A stretch of 64,000 nt of DNA, taken from positions 4,323,441 to 4,387,440 of the forward strand of contig JANVCC010000125.1 of the NCBI GenBank assembly GCA_025345505.1. The letters run 5' to 3'. This document shows positions 1-13,103 of this stretch, one piece after another. Position 1 is the first letter of the stretch. Each line of letters starts with the position of its first letter. The notes under the pieces were generated by a model. It was not told the origin of the DNA. It searched no databases and was given only the letters and a program-made list of their open reading frames with translations. The position numbers and the translations under genes were made by a program. The DNA comes from Todiramphus chloris collaris. Taxonomy: Eukaryota; Chordata; Aves; Coraciiformes; Alcedinidae.

Positions 1-3000
1 AATAGTTAATACCAGCCCTGAAAATGCACCACAAGAAGGAAAGACCTTTTTTTTTTTTGTGAGGCACGCGGTAAGTCAGGCCATGCTTTGAACCAGCACA
101 CTCTTGCTGTGTAAGGAGACCGCAGGTCTTGCACATGAAAAGTGGACATCAGTGAGCTAGCACAAAAGCAGAGTGACTCTCCTGCTTCACTGCTCAGCTT
201 CTTTTCGAACCACCCCACTTTCTCACCTGACTAAAAAATTTAAAATGAACTGGAAAGCATTGTATTGACTATGCTGCAGAAAAGCCGATGTACTCCTGGC
301 AGATCTAGATAGACCCCAGCCCAAGAGAGACTTGGTAAAACTATTTATGCAAAAAGAACCCCCTTTTTTTTTGATTGTTGTTGCAGAAGCCAGATGGGCA
401 GGGCTTGAGGTACAATCACTAGGACTGCTCTGAATGGTTTAAAAAGTTCCCCCTGTCCACATTACCTTGAGGTCACCTCCCCTCAGTTAAGGGGTTACCA
501 GTCCTGATCCCTATTTCTCCTTTGCCTAAAAGCCATCAGCGTGATGGCTCTCAATTTGTTGACCTAGCTGATTTCATTTTTAAAACTACTGGAAGCACCA
601 CGAGAGGTGAGACCATCTCCTCTTAAACTGCTCCAGGTTGACAACAAGCGTGGAGCTGACGGGTGCCCTTGTACAGCTCCGAGACAGACACCTGCTGGGA
701 GTGTGTGCTGGGTGGTTGATACATAATTTAGAAGTAAAACAGCAGTCGTGCTATTATCCTGAGGATGCACTTTAAAACCTGACATCTCCTGCCAGCTGCT
801 CCAGGGAGGAGAAGACACACACTACTGAAGCGGCATGACCAGGAGGAGCTCCTTTTTTTTCTGGGGGATGACCTTCCGTGCAGTGAACAGAGAAACAGGG
901 TAAAAAGCTCTTCAGCTAAGTTTACTATACACCTGAGAATTACACTTCCACCCAGCATCAGAAATTTGCTTCTTTCACTGAGGAGCCTCTGGCTGCGCAT
1001 CCCTCTGGGATGCCTCCACTGCCATTTCACATCATTCCTACTGGCTCCAGATTCCGGTTCCCTCTAGGGAAACAGGGAGAGGTGTTTAAAGACATCAGAG
1101 ACCTGTTGAGTTACGTTTTTATCAGCAGTTCACCAGACTTAGCTCTGGCAGCGTTAGTCAGATTGAAGCATCAAAGAGTGCGAGTAGACTTTGCTCTCTT
1201 CCCCCTGCCTACTTGACATCAGGCAAGGCTAGTATTTAGAAGGCATTAGAAAGCCTGTGTTCAGCATTAGGTCTGCTTCCAGATTCCCACAAGCTATTCC
1301 TCTCCTCAACAGCTACTTGGTCTCAAAACTGCTCGTTTCTGGGATGGCAGCAGGTAGGGATTGGTGGCCTTCCCATGCAAGAGGTGATGGTGGTTTGCTA
1401 TAAGCAAAGAACATCTTCTGGCCTCTCTCAGCTTCAGGGAAAACACATGGAGCTGTCTCTTCTTAGTACATTTCTGTCCTCAGGGAGTTTAAGGTTACTG
1501 CCCAAGCCTGGGATGATGCAGTGTTTTAAGAATCACTCTGTAATGCTCCTTGCAAGGAAATAGGGGTGACCTGTGTCAGGTAATTTTAGTTCAGTATCTT
1601 TAGTGGAGCACCCTTTGGAGCACTGTTCTGAGCTCTCATTGCACACAGAGCTGGCAGCAGGAAGGACTTGCTAGACGGGGGATGTGAGTACGGCTGGAAA
1701 TTCTTGCTACTCTACCATGCATTGATTACAGCAACATGACCTTGTGCTACGTCGGGCTGCTGGTGCTGATCGTTAACACCCAGGTACCAGCCGCATTGCA
1801 AACTGAGTGAAGAACTGAACCTCTTTGGTCAAGGCTAGATGTAGCAGAGGAGAGCACTAACGTCTGCTCACCTCCATACCCAGGCCCAGCTGGCAGAGCA
1901 ATCTTTGGCATAATGATTCTGGCCTTTCTGCAAGGCAGACCGTGGCATACATCAGTGGAGCACCTCGGAGGAGGGCCAGCAGCATAACTCACGCTGGGAA
2001 GCATCCTATGATGCAGATGGCTACTGCTGGCTTCGGCTTTGGCATAACAGGAGAGATAAGCTGCTTCTCATCAACCTATGGGTCACGCAGCATTGGATTC
2101 AGTTCTTGGGATGGGAGGGCATGAGTACACACAGCAAGGAGTCTGCCCATGCTCAAGTTACTGCCAGCTGGGCTTTTTGTGCTTCACAAAAACCAGTGAT
2201 TAACCAATGCTGCCCATGCTTGAAAAGCTCCTATCCCCACTGGCTTTGAATGGAGAGAGAGGGAAGAAAGACAGGTTGGCATTTATTTCTTTTAAATCTT
2301 CTCACTAGGGACTGTCTCTATAAAAAAATAAGGGTTTGCCAAATATCTACAGAGGAATGAAGAGAATCAGTGCTGATCCAAAGCCTTTATCATGTATTGA
2401 ACCTCCTAAAAGTGTTATGGTTAAAGAGAAATGATTCTGTCATTAATAAATCCCATAAACACCTGGATTTTCAAGGATGGGTTGTATCACCAGTGTATAC
2501 ATCTCCACCAAGATTGTAGACTGTCACAGAAAGTATAATTAATGCACATTTAGCACTGTGAAGGTGCTTGCCGCTGTATGTATCCCTTCTAAATATGAGT
2601 CCTGGTATACCAAAGCATGACCCCAGCGTCTCAACTAATACCCTCTCACTCAAATGCCAAGATCTAATGTCCAGGCTACAATTGCTATTTCCCAGCACTG
2701 CTCCATCAGTATTTAATCTGCTGCTTTATAAAGCACCGTAGGGGACCCCCAGAAAAGAAAGCAGCTGCAGCCAAGTTCTGCTCCAAAAAGTATTTTCGAC
2801 TGAGATGCCTATTAAGGCAGGCAGTAGGCATTACATGACGTAATAATGAAGCTGGAGGGCTGATATGACCTTCCTCCCAGGGCAGGAAGATTTTTGTATG
2901 CCTAGGATAGTTGCTGTAAAAGAAGGCCCTACAGGAGCCTAAGAAATTTGTTCTAGACTTATTTTTTTGAAGTGGCAGCTGTTGGCTTTTTTTCCCACCT

Positions 3001-3935
3001 AATCCAAGATAATGAATTTAATTTATTTGGTTGTTGCAGTAACTGCTTAGGTATCCACAGATGACAGTCGGTTGAGTATTTTCAGTGCAAAAAGAGCCAG
3101 GAGCTGTGTGCCTGTGTTCCCAGCCATCTCCTAATCAGATTGCTTCACTCTTTGAGCTTGCGAAGAGGGACACATCCTCCAAAGAGGGGTTGGGAGGGGT
3201 CTCCTAGAAAAATGGTTGGCTTAGACATCAGGAAACTGCAACTCCCTTTCAGGATCCCTGCGTGCCTTTGAAAAACATGTTCCATGGCTCTGTGTGTAAA
3301 TCCTCAGTGTGGTACATGGACAAAACAGCTCTGCCTTTCATAAAGAGGTTGTGAACACCTTTTCACTTGCAAAAGCTTATTCAGAGATGAGATTGACAGG
3401 TAAATGGTATTCACTCCTCTACTGGACAGCAGCAGAGACGGAATCTTATAGCCAACAAAAAGGCAGGTCCTGATTGATCTGCTTGACTCCATCTCACAGG
3501 GCTTAGCCTGCTAGGAGAATAGTCCAGTGCAATGGAGATCAGGCAAGGTTAGTGTGACTATAGCCAGAAGTGTGAAAATAAGACCTAGTTCTTCTCTGAG
3601 CAATACGATTTTCAAAGCTTCATCATCAAGGCATTGCTGTAGACTGGGTTTTTCTTTTTGCATCTCCCCCTCTCCAGCAAGTGAAACCTGAGATGAGATG
3701 TTTGGTATCTCTCAACAATGATAAAATTTAGAACCCCATTGGGTATATGATGTCCTGATTCTTTCTGTTTTTTTTTTTTTCTTCTTCTGCATTTGAAGAC
3801 AAAGCAAAGAGGTTGGGTAGGTGAGCTGAGATGATTATCAGTGTTTAAGGGTAATATCAGAAAGCTGTTCCCACTTTCATGTCTTGGCATGGCGTACACT
3901 GGGATAACATGACCAACCTGCTCACCCATCTTAGA
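1..3935. other. Non-coding DNA, no gene seen
   Basis: Only short overlapping chance frames (up to about 105 codons) on both strands, none with a recognisable domain. It includes a T12 run at 47-58 and T-runs near 365 and 3770. No repeat family was identified. Confidence 0.6.
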
Positions 3936-4300
3936 ACCACAGAATCACAGAACAGAATCATAGAATGGTTTAGGTTGGAAGGGGCCTGTAAAGCTCATCT
4001 AGTCCAACCCCCTGCAGTGACCAGGGGCATCTTCAACTACATCAGGCTGCTCAGAGCCCTGTCCACCCTGACCTGGAATGTTTCCAGTGGGACTTCTACC
4101 ACCTCTTTGGGCAACCTGGGCCAGTGTTTCATCATCCTATTGTAAAAAATTTCTTCCTTTTATCTAGTCCAAATCTCCCCTCTTTTAGTTTAAAACCATC
4201 ATCCCCTGACCTTCCCAACAGGGCTTGCTAAAAAAAGATTGTCCCCATCTTTCTGATAGGCCACTTCAAGTATTGAAAGGCTGGAATAAGCTCTCCCCCT
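3936..4300 (-). mobile_element. CR1 LINE fragment, 3' end, minus strand
   Basis: On the + strand the element begins with ATTCTGTG/ATTCTATG-type terminal repeats in antisense (near 3940-3966), followed by the diagnostic block TTTAGGTTGGAAGGGGCC and the 'CATCTAGTCCAACCCCCTGC' block, then about 300 bp of CR1 3' sequence in the order expected for an antisense copy. It is 5'-truncated, the normal state of CR1 copies, and moderately diverged. No open frame survives. Confidence 0.9.
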
Positions 4301-5013
4301 TGACTCTATAGAATGGACACTTTACACAGGAGATGCACTCAGAACTTCTGTAAAGTGACAAGTAAAATAGACACCAATAAATTACCAGAAAACTGAAGTA
4401 ATACAGTTTATCATGGGAGTGCCTAGCCTTCAACTTTTTTTCTCTCCTCAGAATAGAAATACACAATTTTGTCTCCTCTTTTTTGTCTCTACGCTCCCTT
4501 CACTTTCCTTTGAGACATGTTGATTCTTCTGCCTTAAGAAAGAAATTACTGATCCCTGAATTTGTTTTTGTTTGCCTTTCATGACTGCATCACCTGGCAA
4601 TTTCTTTTCATCATATGCCAATTTCTTTGATAAGCTTGCTCTTTAATCACTGCTCAGACTTCTAATCAGCCTTCGCCTAAGCACTGCTTGGCTTCCAGTC
4701 CACCCGAAACCCACTGGCTTCGATAACAACACAGCACAATGGGAATACTGTTTGTAACGGTGTTTCTGATCCAGCGTTATGAATGAACATGATGCAAAGA
4801 GACATGCTCATTCCCCACCCTGCTGAAGGAATTAAAATCGTCGCTGTTGCAGAGAAACACTGTTCATGATCATGTCTCCCAGCACACAGTGTGTCTGGCC
4901 TGTGAAATAGTGGACCCCACTGCTGTGAAGGATGTCAGTCTCAGGGACTTTTTCCACCTACCAGACAACTACCCATGGATGGCTGTTCCTTGTAGCTGTA
5001 TTTGAAGACCCTT

Positions 5014-5073
5014 TCTGCTGGACTTGATGATCTCAGAGGTCTTTTCCAGCCTCAGTAATTCTGTGATTCTGTA
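5014..5073 (+). mobile_element. CR1 LINE 3' tail, plus strand (short, old)
   Basis: The stretch has the order GGACTTGATGATCTCAGAGG, a TTTTCCAGCCTC block, then ATTCTGTGATTCTGT, which is the CR1 3' end with its octamer repeat. Only about 60 bp is clearly recognisable; weaker similarity may reach upstream towards 4950. Confidence 0.75.
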
Positions 5074-7185
5074 ATCTCTCTAAATAAGCTCCTTTTTCTC
5101 CACTTCCTCAGTAGTTTTGTCCTTTGAGTTTTTGGTCACCTCAGAACAAACTCTGATGAACATCTCTGTCTAACATGCTGACCTGTCACCTTGTCCACTG
5201 GTCAAATACCCAGTGAATATTAACTGTTTTTCAGTAATATGCCAGTTGAAATTGCAGTATTATTTCATTTTGGAGTTCTTGTACATCCCAAATGTCCAAT
5301 TTTGCCAGGGTACTCATTGCTGTGACCCATCTAGAGAGTCAATGGAGAGGTATCTACCTTTCATCTGGTGAATCATGTAAAAATCTTCATTGACATTGTT
5401 TTCTAGATTGCTACTTATGAGGAGCCTACAGACTTGCTTTTATGGAGGTACCTATGTCAAAAGTAGATTAAAGTTAGGAAGTAGATTGTCTGCTGTCTAT
5501 ACCTATTAGTTGCAGACCCTGATGCTGGGAAGTAAGGGCTGAGAAAGCTCTGTAGCTCCTGTACATGCCCAGGTTTTGATATAATCACACTCATTAAATC
5601 AGCAGTTTTCCAAGGTATTAGTGTACATACCATTGCACAGTATCCTTAGTTGCGAGATGAAGAGCAGAGATAAGCTTTCTGGCTGTTAGCCAAACCATTA
5701 GTCTAAGCTATAGTATGGGCACCATGCTTGGAAGGGTGTAAATGAGTCTCTGCTGGTGTAGTTTGGTCCATCCTGTTTCAGTGTACCTAGACAACCAAGA
5801 AAGGACTGAAACTCCTCTTCCAAATATCTCTGGAGATGGGGCTCAGAAATCTTCTCGGAGTAGGTTGGTGGGATCATTGTGGATGAAAAAGTTGAATACA
5901 TGGCTATATGCACACTTAAATGTGTTGACTCACCATGTGCCAACATGGGATGTTAACACTGCTCTATGCCTCTGGTGTTCCTATACTAGAGTGTTTTGGT
6001 GTTCTGGGACTCACCTGGCTCATGAAATACCACAAAAGCCACATATTTATGAAAAAGTGCTCTAGTATTTATTAATCAACTTCTCCCAGGTCCCAGTCCT
6101 CCCGCAGTTTAGTGCCAAGAATGCCAATGTGGTGCCTGGCACACTTTCCAACTCTTTCCTCCTATAGTCAGTATTTTCTCTTCCAAGGCCTTGCAGATTG
6201 CTACAGATCACAGCTTCTGTGTTGGATGAAATCTTAATGCTAGTAACCTTCGGCCTGGGAGATGATGGCAGGATAATTGCATTTCAGGTGCCTCATTGCT
6301 TTCCTGGAATTTCCTTGAGCATGTTTTTCTTCCAAGGCTCTCCTCTCAGGGCACAGCTTCCAGCTGCCAGTCAGGTAAAAGAGCTTTGGTGCAAACTTCT
6401 GTGTTCTGGACCAAAGCTGAGCATGCAACTTCCTATATTTTCCTTGTCTCTGTATCTGAATCACCTTTCTGAGCTTTGTCCTTTGATGTGCGTGGTTTAA
6501 ACTAAGTGCTTATGACTGGTTAGCTAGTTGAAGTCAAGATGGAGTTTTGATTGCTTTATCTTTCATTAGCAGAGAGGCAATGGTGCTATTGCACATTTAA
6601 TATTAATGTCCAACATTTGTTTGATGTTTGGAAAGGATCCTCTGATTTTATAAGCACAGTTAAGTGTCCATCTTAATACATGGGGTTTGAGGCTAAGAAC
6701 AAACCCAAGAACTTATCCAGTGCAGTCCCATCACTGAGGAAAGCTAAGCAGCAATACAAATAAGCCACAATACATGCTGGTTTTTTTGGATGGGATGTGG
6801 CCTAATGATTCGACAATAAAAGTAGTCCTCAAGGCCCCATGTTTTTCATTCTACCTCTGCTTCTAACTAAACAACATAGCCAAAACCAAGTCGCCCTGTT
6901 CCCTACGTATTGTTTAATATAAGATAGGGTTAATATTATTAGCTCTTGGGTGTGTTCTGATGGAGTAAGCCTCTCTGATATAATGACTCTTGGTTAAACT
7001 ACCTAGATGCACCTAGAAAACACAGTGCCAATTTCAAAACAAATAATAGGTGTTCACAGGGGCAACTTCACAAGAAATCAATCAACAGTGTGTCCTCTGC
7101 AAGCTTTCAGATCGCTGTGATAGTTCTCTCTTATGCAACTGGTTTCATCTTTAGATTAAAAAAAACCCACACTAACAAGAGAAAT

Positions 7186-7312
7186 CCCCTATTTATGGGT
7201 AAGGAAGCTGAGGTAAAGTAAAAAAAAAAAAAATAAATGGAGATTTGAAATGAAAATCCATGCAAAAAACTGTCAGAGCTATAAGGAGAACCCAGGTGTC
7301 CTGGGGCTTCCT
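7186..7312 (+). repeat. MIR-like SINE relic
   Basis: GGGTAAGGAAGCTGAGGTAAAG followed, after an A-run, by CAGAGCTATAAGGAGAACCCAGGTGTCCTG keeps the spacing of the MIR core and 3' part ('GGAAACTGAGGC ... CAGAGC ... GAACCCAGGTCTCCTG'). It is strongly diverged. Confidence 0.5.
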
Positions 7313-7314
7313 AA

Positions 7315-7340
7315 CTGTCCTAACAAGCTGTCCTAACAAG
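7315..7340. repeat. 13-bp perfect tandem duplication
   Basis: CTGTCCTAACAAG occurs twice without a gap. It directly follows the MIR-like relic and is a simple replication-slippage product. Confidence 0.8.
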
Positions 7341-8611
7341 CTTCCCACCCCTTGATTTAATTTGTATTAGTTCTAAAAGACACACTAGAAACAGCCAAAA
7401 GTTCAGGAAGAGTGTAATGCCTAAGGCTATCACCATTCAGGAGGTAAGAAAGAGAAGGATCCAACTAGCCTTAAAATCCAGGACTCCATGAATTGCTGGT
7501 TCTTGTGAGTCACTTAAGAATAATGTATCCTGCAGGAATACCTCAGATAGATAGGGACACACCTGCAAACCGTAGAGCACCTTATGGATGATAAAGTAAA
7601 ATAATTCAAGGCTCATTATGAAAGGAACCTGTATGGAAATAATCTCAGTTAAAAGCAGAATAAAAGAACAAAGGAATCAGCAAGTACCCAGAAGGGTCAT
7701 GCAGGGCACCCTCCCTTGATATGATTAAGTAGACGAATAAGTGAATAAGTAATAATCTAATCATAGAAGGGACCAGGCAAACTCAGCATTAAACTACTAG
7801 AGTAGGCAAGTTTTTCATTTGTGACCAAATGACCTCATATTTTTTCCATCTCCTTCTATTAAGGAGAGTCGTTTCTTCCATCAGTGCAGTGGTGAAAAAT
7901 TTCTCCAACTGTTCCAGAGAGAGAGGAGTAAATGTTTCCTTCTGGAGAGGGAGAGCAAGATATTAATGCCCTGACGTGTTCTTTTCTAAAATCAATGAGA
8001 ATTTGGCTGTTAATTTCAGGGGTCTGTTGAGGGAGGAATGAAGTCCTGGACAGAACAGGACTGATCTTCTATCACTGAAAGCAATAGTCATTTTGCTGGT
8101 GAGTCACAGGGAACAGTATCCAAAACTGAGATGGGGGAGTACCTCCTGTCTCTGTAGAACAGGCAGAGCCTCAACCGTGTGCACAAGAGGATGATCGCGT
8201 CTTGATGAACAGGATCAAATGTTGTCTCATCTGGAGCCCATGTCAACTATGTACCCACCTCAACTCTTTGTCTGCACTCTCATCTGTTAAGTTGCACTGC
8301 TCCCTGCCTGTGTTGACCATCACGAATCTGGTTTTGTTACCATTGGGTACCTTCTGGCAAGTGTCTTAAGTGAGAGAGGAAGAAGGCACCGCAACATTGC
8401 TGCTGAGAGGGCAGATAGCAGAGAAAGCTGGGACTTTGCAAACCCACTCAGTATTTACATCTGCATGAAGCTGGTGTGCTTCTGCTAGTTACAGCTGCTC
8501 CCTCCTGCAGAGCTTTTCGTGTGAGATTTTAAAGCACTACTTGAGACACTCTGAGGAAGACTCGGTACCCCACAGTGCAATTTTCAATAGACAGAGCAGA
8601 CAATGTATAGA

Positions 8612-8710
8612 ACTAAGTGACTTAGCTGAGAGCACCCAGAAAGTCACAAACCTGGGAATCAAGAATGGGCCCTTCTGTCTTTCAACACGGTTTCCAATCC
8701 TTTAGCTTGT
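8612..8710 (+). repeat. MIR-like SINE relic
   Basis: AAGTGACTTAGCTGAGAGCACC, then AGAAAGTCACAAACCTGGGAATC and CCCTTCTGTCT follow the MIR order 'AAGTGACTTGCCCAAGGTCAC ... GGAATAGAACCC'. The upstream half is not recognisable. Confidence 0.5.
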
Positions 8711-9230
8711 TTTGAAGAGAAATTTCCATCGTATTCACATTTCCTTAGCCACTCTGTTGCTGCTTGTAGAGATGAGACTAGCTTTGACCGACTGGGTCTG
8801 CATGTGTCCAAGCCAGAAAGGCTGATGTCTACCCATCCCAAATTTGGTGGCATAGCATGGATCACAGCACTTCTGCAGGCCTACTCCAAAAGCTTAGACT
8901 GTGTTAGAAAGGTACCTGTGGAAGTGAGAAGCTCTGTTGTGTTAAGAAATCAACCTAAGAAATTAACCTCTTGAAGCTCAGAAGACCATCTGATACAATC
9001 CTAACCTAATTCTAATGCTGATCCCTTGTAGCTAAAGCATTTAAGATGGGTCATGCTCAGGCAACAGCAAAAAGTTCATTCCGGGGTACAAATTTTTGTT
9101 CTACCAAAATATCTGTTGCAAAGACTGCGAGTTGTTGAATTTGGTACCATGCCGCTTGGCAGGAGGAAAGCACTACACAGAGGCAGATCAGCTGCTCATT
9201 TATTTACAGAATAATTGTCGGTTGGCGGTT

Positions 9231-9244
9231 ATTAACTAGTTAAT
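9231..9244. repeat. Perfect 14-bp palindrome
   Basis: ATTAACTAGTTAAT is perfectly self-complementary and is followed directly by TAATAAAG. The surrounding 9185-9270 is AT-rich and non-coding. Confidence 0.6.
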
Positions 9245-9769
9245 TAATAAAGATTAGATAGAGTGTGTGTATGGGGGAAACTTGACATTAAAAAGTTTGG
9301 CAGCAGTAGTAGCTGCTGTATTATAAAGGTAAATCAGTGGAAGAAGATGAGGGAATGAAGTTAAACTGATCGTTAGGGAACAAAGGAGTAAGACAAGTAG
9401 GGACAGTCCTAGTAGCACAGCTCAGCATTTAAAAAAGGAATCAAGACAACATCCTCTTAGCAGCTCCAGCTGGTGAATCAGATCACTGCTTCACCTTGCA
9501 GGTTGCAAGTGGAATGTGAATTGGGCTTCCCATCCGCAGGGCTAATTCTGGGCAACCAGATGCTCAGCCGAGTTGAGAGATTAAATCAGCAGGAACCGGT
9601 CGACAGTATGTGGAGGAAAGACTTTTCAGACTATTCATAATAACTTGACTTTTTTCTCCTAGAGTCCTCTCCACCACAGGATCACAAAGCATTGCATAAA
9701 CCACAGTCGGATAAGTTTTTTTGATGAAGATTTTCTTTTCTTATTTTAAAGAGCGGGTAAGGGTTATTA

Positions 9770-9820
9770 GCTTTGTTCCACTGATGAGGAAACTAAGGCA
9801 TAAAGAAGTCAATATACCTC
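9770..9820 (+). repeat. MIR-like SINE relic (core only)
   Basis: CACTGATGAGGAAACTAAGG followed by CATAAAGAAGTCA resembles the MIR core box. Only about 50 bp is recognisable, so a chance match cannot be excluded. Confidence 0.4.
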
Positions 9821-11904
9821 TACCCACAAATCCCATTGAAAGCATCCCCTGACTGCTGAGAGCCATGCAACGAATTCTGGGAGACCTGCCAAGACAGCCA
9901 AGTGCCAGGATCAGTGACTCACATTGTCATGGGGGGATAAGAGATGATTTACACCAGTGCAGTTCAAGCAGTCAGAGCTAGGTTGGGCTGATGCCATCAG
10001 TGCAGACTGCACCAGTGCACTGTATCCACTGCTGCCCCCAAAGACAGAGGCAGGTGGCAGAACTGGGCGTGAAATCAAAACCAGACCTTGAAACCACCAC
10101 CATCATCTGCTCATAACGCCAAGGTGATGCAGCTCTTAGGTGAGCTAAATCACCTTTAGGAGATTGCTGTCATCCTCTGTTGACTGTTAGAAGGTTTACA
10201 TTCTTGTACCTCTCTTCCTGTCTGTACCTCTAGTAAGGTTACCATTAAAACCAATAGTAAATCTTGTCTATGTGCTGACAGTTGGAGTTAAAAACTGTTC
10301 ATACTTAGAGCAGGGAGTTCACATAAATGCTTTAGCAGAATGCAGGTATCTCATCCTGGGACAAGAGGACATCTGCTGCAGTTGTTTTCCTACAGAAGAA
10401 GAGTTTATTTTACCCCACTCCTACTGCACATACATTTTAACAGCCTGTTAACTCTGCTTATTGACCTCTAAACTATCACCTGCTCATACCACCTCTTTCT
10501 CTCACCCAGTTCCCTTTTTCTGTATTCCCATCTGCATTTTTTTCTTACTGGGAAGGGGTTGGTACCCACTATAGCATTTATTTCTTGAAAGAAAGAGGAG
10601 TAGGAAAAAGATCCTTTGAATAAGCAACATACATACTGGTTGAATAGGTAAAGGGTATAGAAGAGCTCTGCTCCTTGGCTGCAACAGTTCCAAAAGCTCC
10701 CAAGTATTTTGACAATCTCTTGAGCCGAGTCCATTAGTGCCAACTGCAGAAGAATGGTGCCCACTGGTGCTCTCTGAAGAAGCTGGCCAGTGATGAAACC
10801 AAGTGGATACTGAAAAGGAGATGTGGAAGAGTCTCCTCTAATGCCTGTGAATCCGCAGTTGTAGATTCTAAAGAGCAGAAATGGGCCAAAAATATATGCT
10901 CTCCCTAAATAGTGTCTCCTATTGGTACAGCTAGAAATAGAGGCTTTCCTGGGAGGGACTTTTTTATGAGCTCTCTTAGGAGCTGGTGAGTTCAAAGATT
11001 ATATTAGGACACTGATGATGTGAAGAACAATGAAAGAGTGAGAAATAGACTTTCAGACTACATAAAAGTACAATAAAGGGAGACATGAGACTGATTTGCC
11101 TGGTGTGGGGGTGCATGAGGAATTGTGACAAAGAAAGGAAATAAAGTAGGTGTCTGAATGTATAGGACAAAAAAATCATTGGCTTAGCTTGCGAGATGTC
11201 TAAATTCGACATGGCAGAGCTTTTCCTAGAGATACAGGTAATGATGCACTGGGCTGCTAGGGAGGCTTCTAAAAGCAGATGGGAAGGTCACGGCTCAAGG
11301 ATGCTTTCTGCAAGGTGAAATACCTCAGGAAGATGGAGTAGGTCTCTCTCTATGCTGTCTATGATTCAATACTCTTCTTCCAACCCTGGGTTGTTTAAGG
11401 ACCTGGGAAATTTGTTGTGAACTCTAGCTCCTAAAATAACGTGCTTCTTTCAGACAAGCCTTTTTGCTGTCACAGCAAAGGAGCTCACTTTGGTCATTCA
11501 GTCAGTACTGCACCTCAGGAAATAGATTTCCACTTAAATGTGCTTTTCCCCAGCATTGTACATCTTTTTTGGCAAGAGTTTTAAACAAAGAAAAAGAAGT
11601 ATCCCCTTGAACAAGCTGTTGAAAAGCTGAGTCTAAGGCAAATCACGTTACATGTTGGGTTCATTTATTTTCTGGGTAAAATGTTTTTTAGCAGGTTTGT
11701 TTTCTGGCATATGCATTTTTTTCAGAATAAACTCCAGGTGTTGATTGGTTATTGATTTCCAGGGAGCAAACAATTTCCTGAAATAGCCCCTTGCTTGTCC
11801 TGAACCCTACAGAGGGGAGGGAAGAGAAGACTAATAAAAGTGATTCTTTGGTGGGGGCTGTTGATTCGGATTATAATTGGTCTTCATCACCAGTTTATCG
11901 ACTG

Positions 11905-11959
11905 GTTTGTTAGATCATTAATCGCCCTTGGCTTTGATCTGGGCCATTAACTAACAAAC
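11905..11959. repeat. Inverted repeat (19-bp arms) in candidate conserved non-coding DNA
   Basis: The left arm GTTTGTTAG(atc)ATTAATCGCCC (11905-11927) pairs with the right arm at 11941-11959, GGGCCATTAACTAACAAAC, with one mismatch and a three-to-four-base bulge around a 13-base loop. It sits in a non-repetitive, AT-rich stretch (about 11730-11990) with GGATTA and ATTAATC homeobox-like sites. The stem is too short for a typical microRNA precursor. Confidence 0.6.
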
Positions 11960-13070
11960 TTGTCATTAGCTGTTGGAAAATGACCAGACCGTTTTTAGTA
12001 TTACTGCACTGAGCAATCACTGCAGTTAAATCCCAGAGGGTATGAGGCAGGACTCTCCAGAGCACTCTTTGCTTGCTTCATTGGTGGTGTGTGAGCATCA
12101 AGCCAGGCTGTTTCTTTTGCAGGGATCGAGAGCTATCTAGGATCCTGGGGTATGTTATATTTTTTTCCTTCCTTGAGTTGACAATGAGAGATATTGTCTT
12201 TCTGTAAGAGGGAAAATTTTCTCGCTCTGGTCCCTTGTTAAAAAATAATGAGCTAGTTTGAAATGATGTTGCTTGCTTGATACGTCAGCATTTTCCTGGT
12301 TTATGCCAGAGAAGATCTTTGGAAGCTTATTTTCATGCCTCCAAAAGGTGTAGGACTGAAAGCTGTGGAGATTAAAATACTCAGTACAAGTGAAAAGAAG
12401 CTGGACTCCATCCATCCTTCCTCAGCAGTGTCTCTCAGACCAGATCTCAGATGGCAGAGGAGTCTCTCAGTTTCATTGAAGAACATCAGCAGTAGGGTTG
12501 GTTAGTACTTGTTTGCCTTGGAGTTTCTGAAGCGTGAGCACCAGCTTGGTCAGAAATTTAGGAAGGACCACAAAAATCCATCAGGGAGCCATGGAAAGGA
12601 GATTTCCTTTTCTTATGACTCATCCAGTCAGAAACTTCCTTTTTTTTTTTATTCCCCTCATTGGTCCCAACAGGAATCAAGCCAGTCTTCTAGAAATGCA
12701 ACACCCCATTTTTCATTCCAAATTCCCCCGGGCCAATTTCCCACCGTGGCACTTCTCCAGGCCACGGAGAAGTTGTGTTGTTCTATCTCAGCTTTCCCAG
12801 GAAAGCAGATCTTGCTGTAAATAGGTTCTCCCAGAAGAAAAACCTGTGTCTTTCCAGCACTGCAAAAGCAACTCCATTTTTTATAAAGCTGGGTTCTCGG
12901 GAAGCTAGACAACAAGCAAAAATAAACAGAATTCATGCAAGCTCCAGTATTAAACAAAAGTGCCAGCACTGCTTCATTTTACAAACACTCCTGACGGCAA
13001 ATTCTGTTACAGCTCAAGATCTGGGAATTCAATTCTGGTGTCATATTGGACTCACTGCCCACCCCCTGCA

Positions 13071-13103
13071 ACCCCCCCTTCCCTTCCCTTCCTTTCCTCC
13101 CCA
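13071..13103. repeat. C/T-rich low-complexity tract
   Basis: ACCCCCCCTTCCCTTCCCTT and following pyrimidines end in CCCCAGG. It resembles a splice acceptor, but nothing coding that I recognise follows. Confidence 0.6.

Larger units (their letters stand above)
5074..11904. other. Non-coding DNA between CR1 tail and 11.9-kb inverted repeat
   Basis: Apart from the MIR-like relics and small palindromes listed separately, I see no gene. The largest frame, 10468-10995 on the minus strand (175 codons), has no recognisable domain and no splice or promoter context. An A14 run lies at 7220-7233. Confidence 0.6.

Noticed and set aside
10468-10995. 175-codon minus-strand open frame
   Set aside because: No recognisable domain, no supporting splice sites or promoter, and overlaps another frame; compatible with chance.
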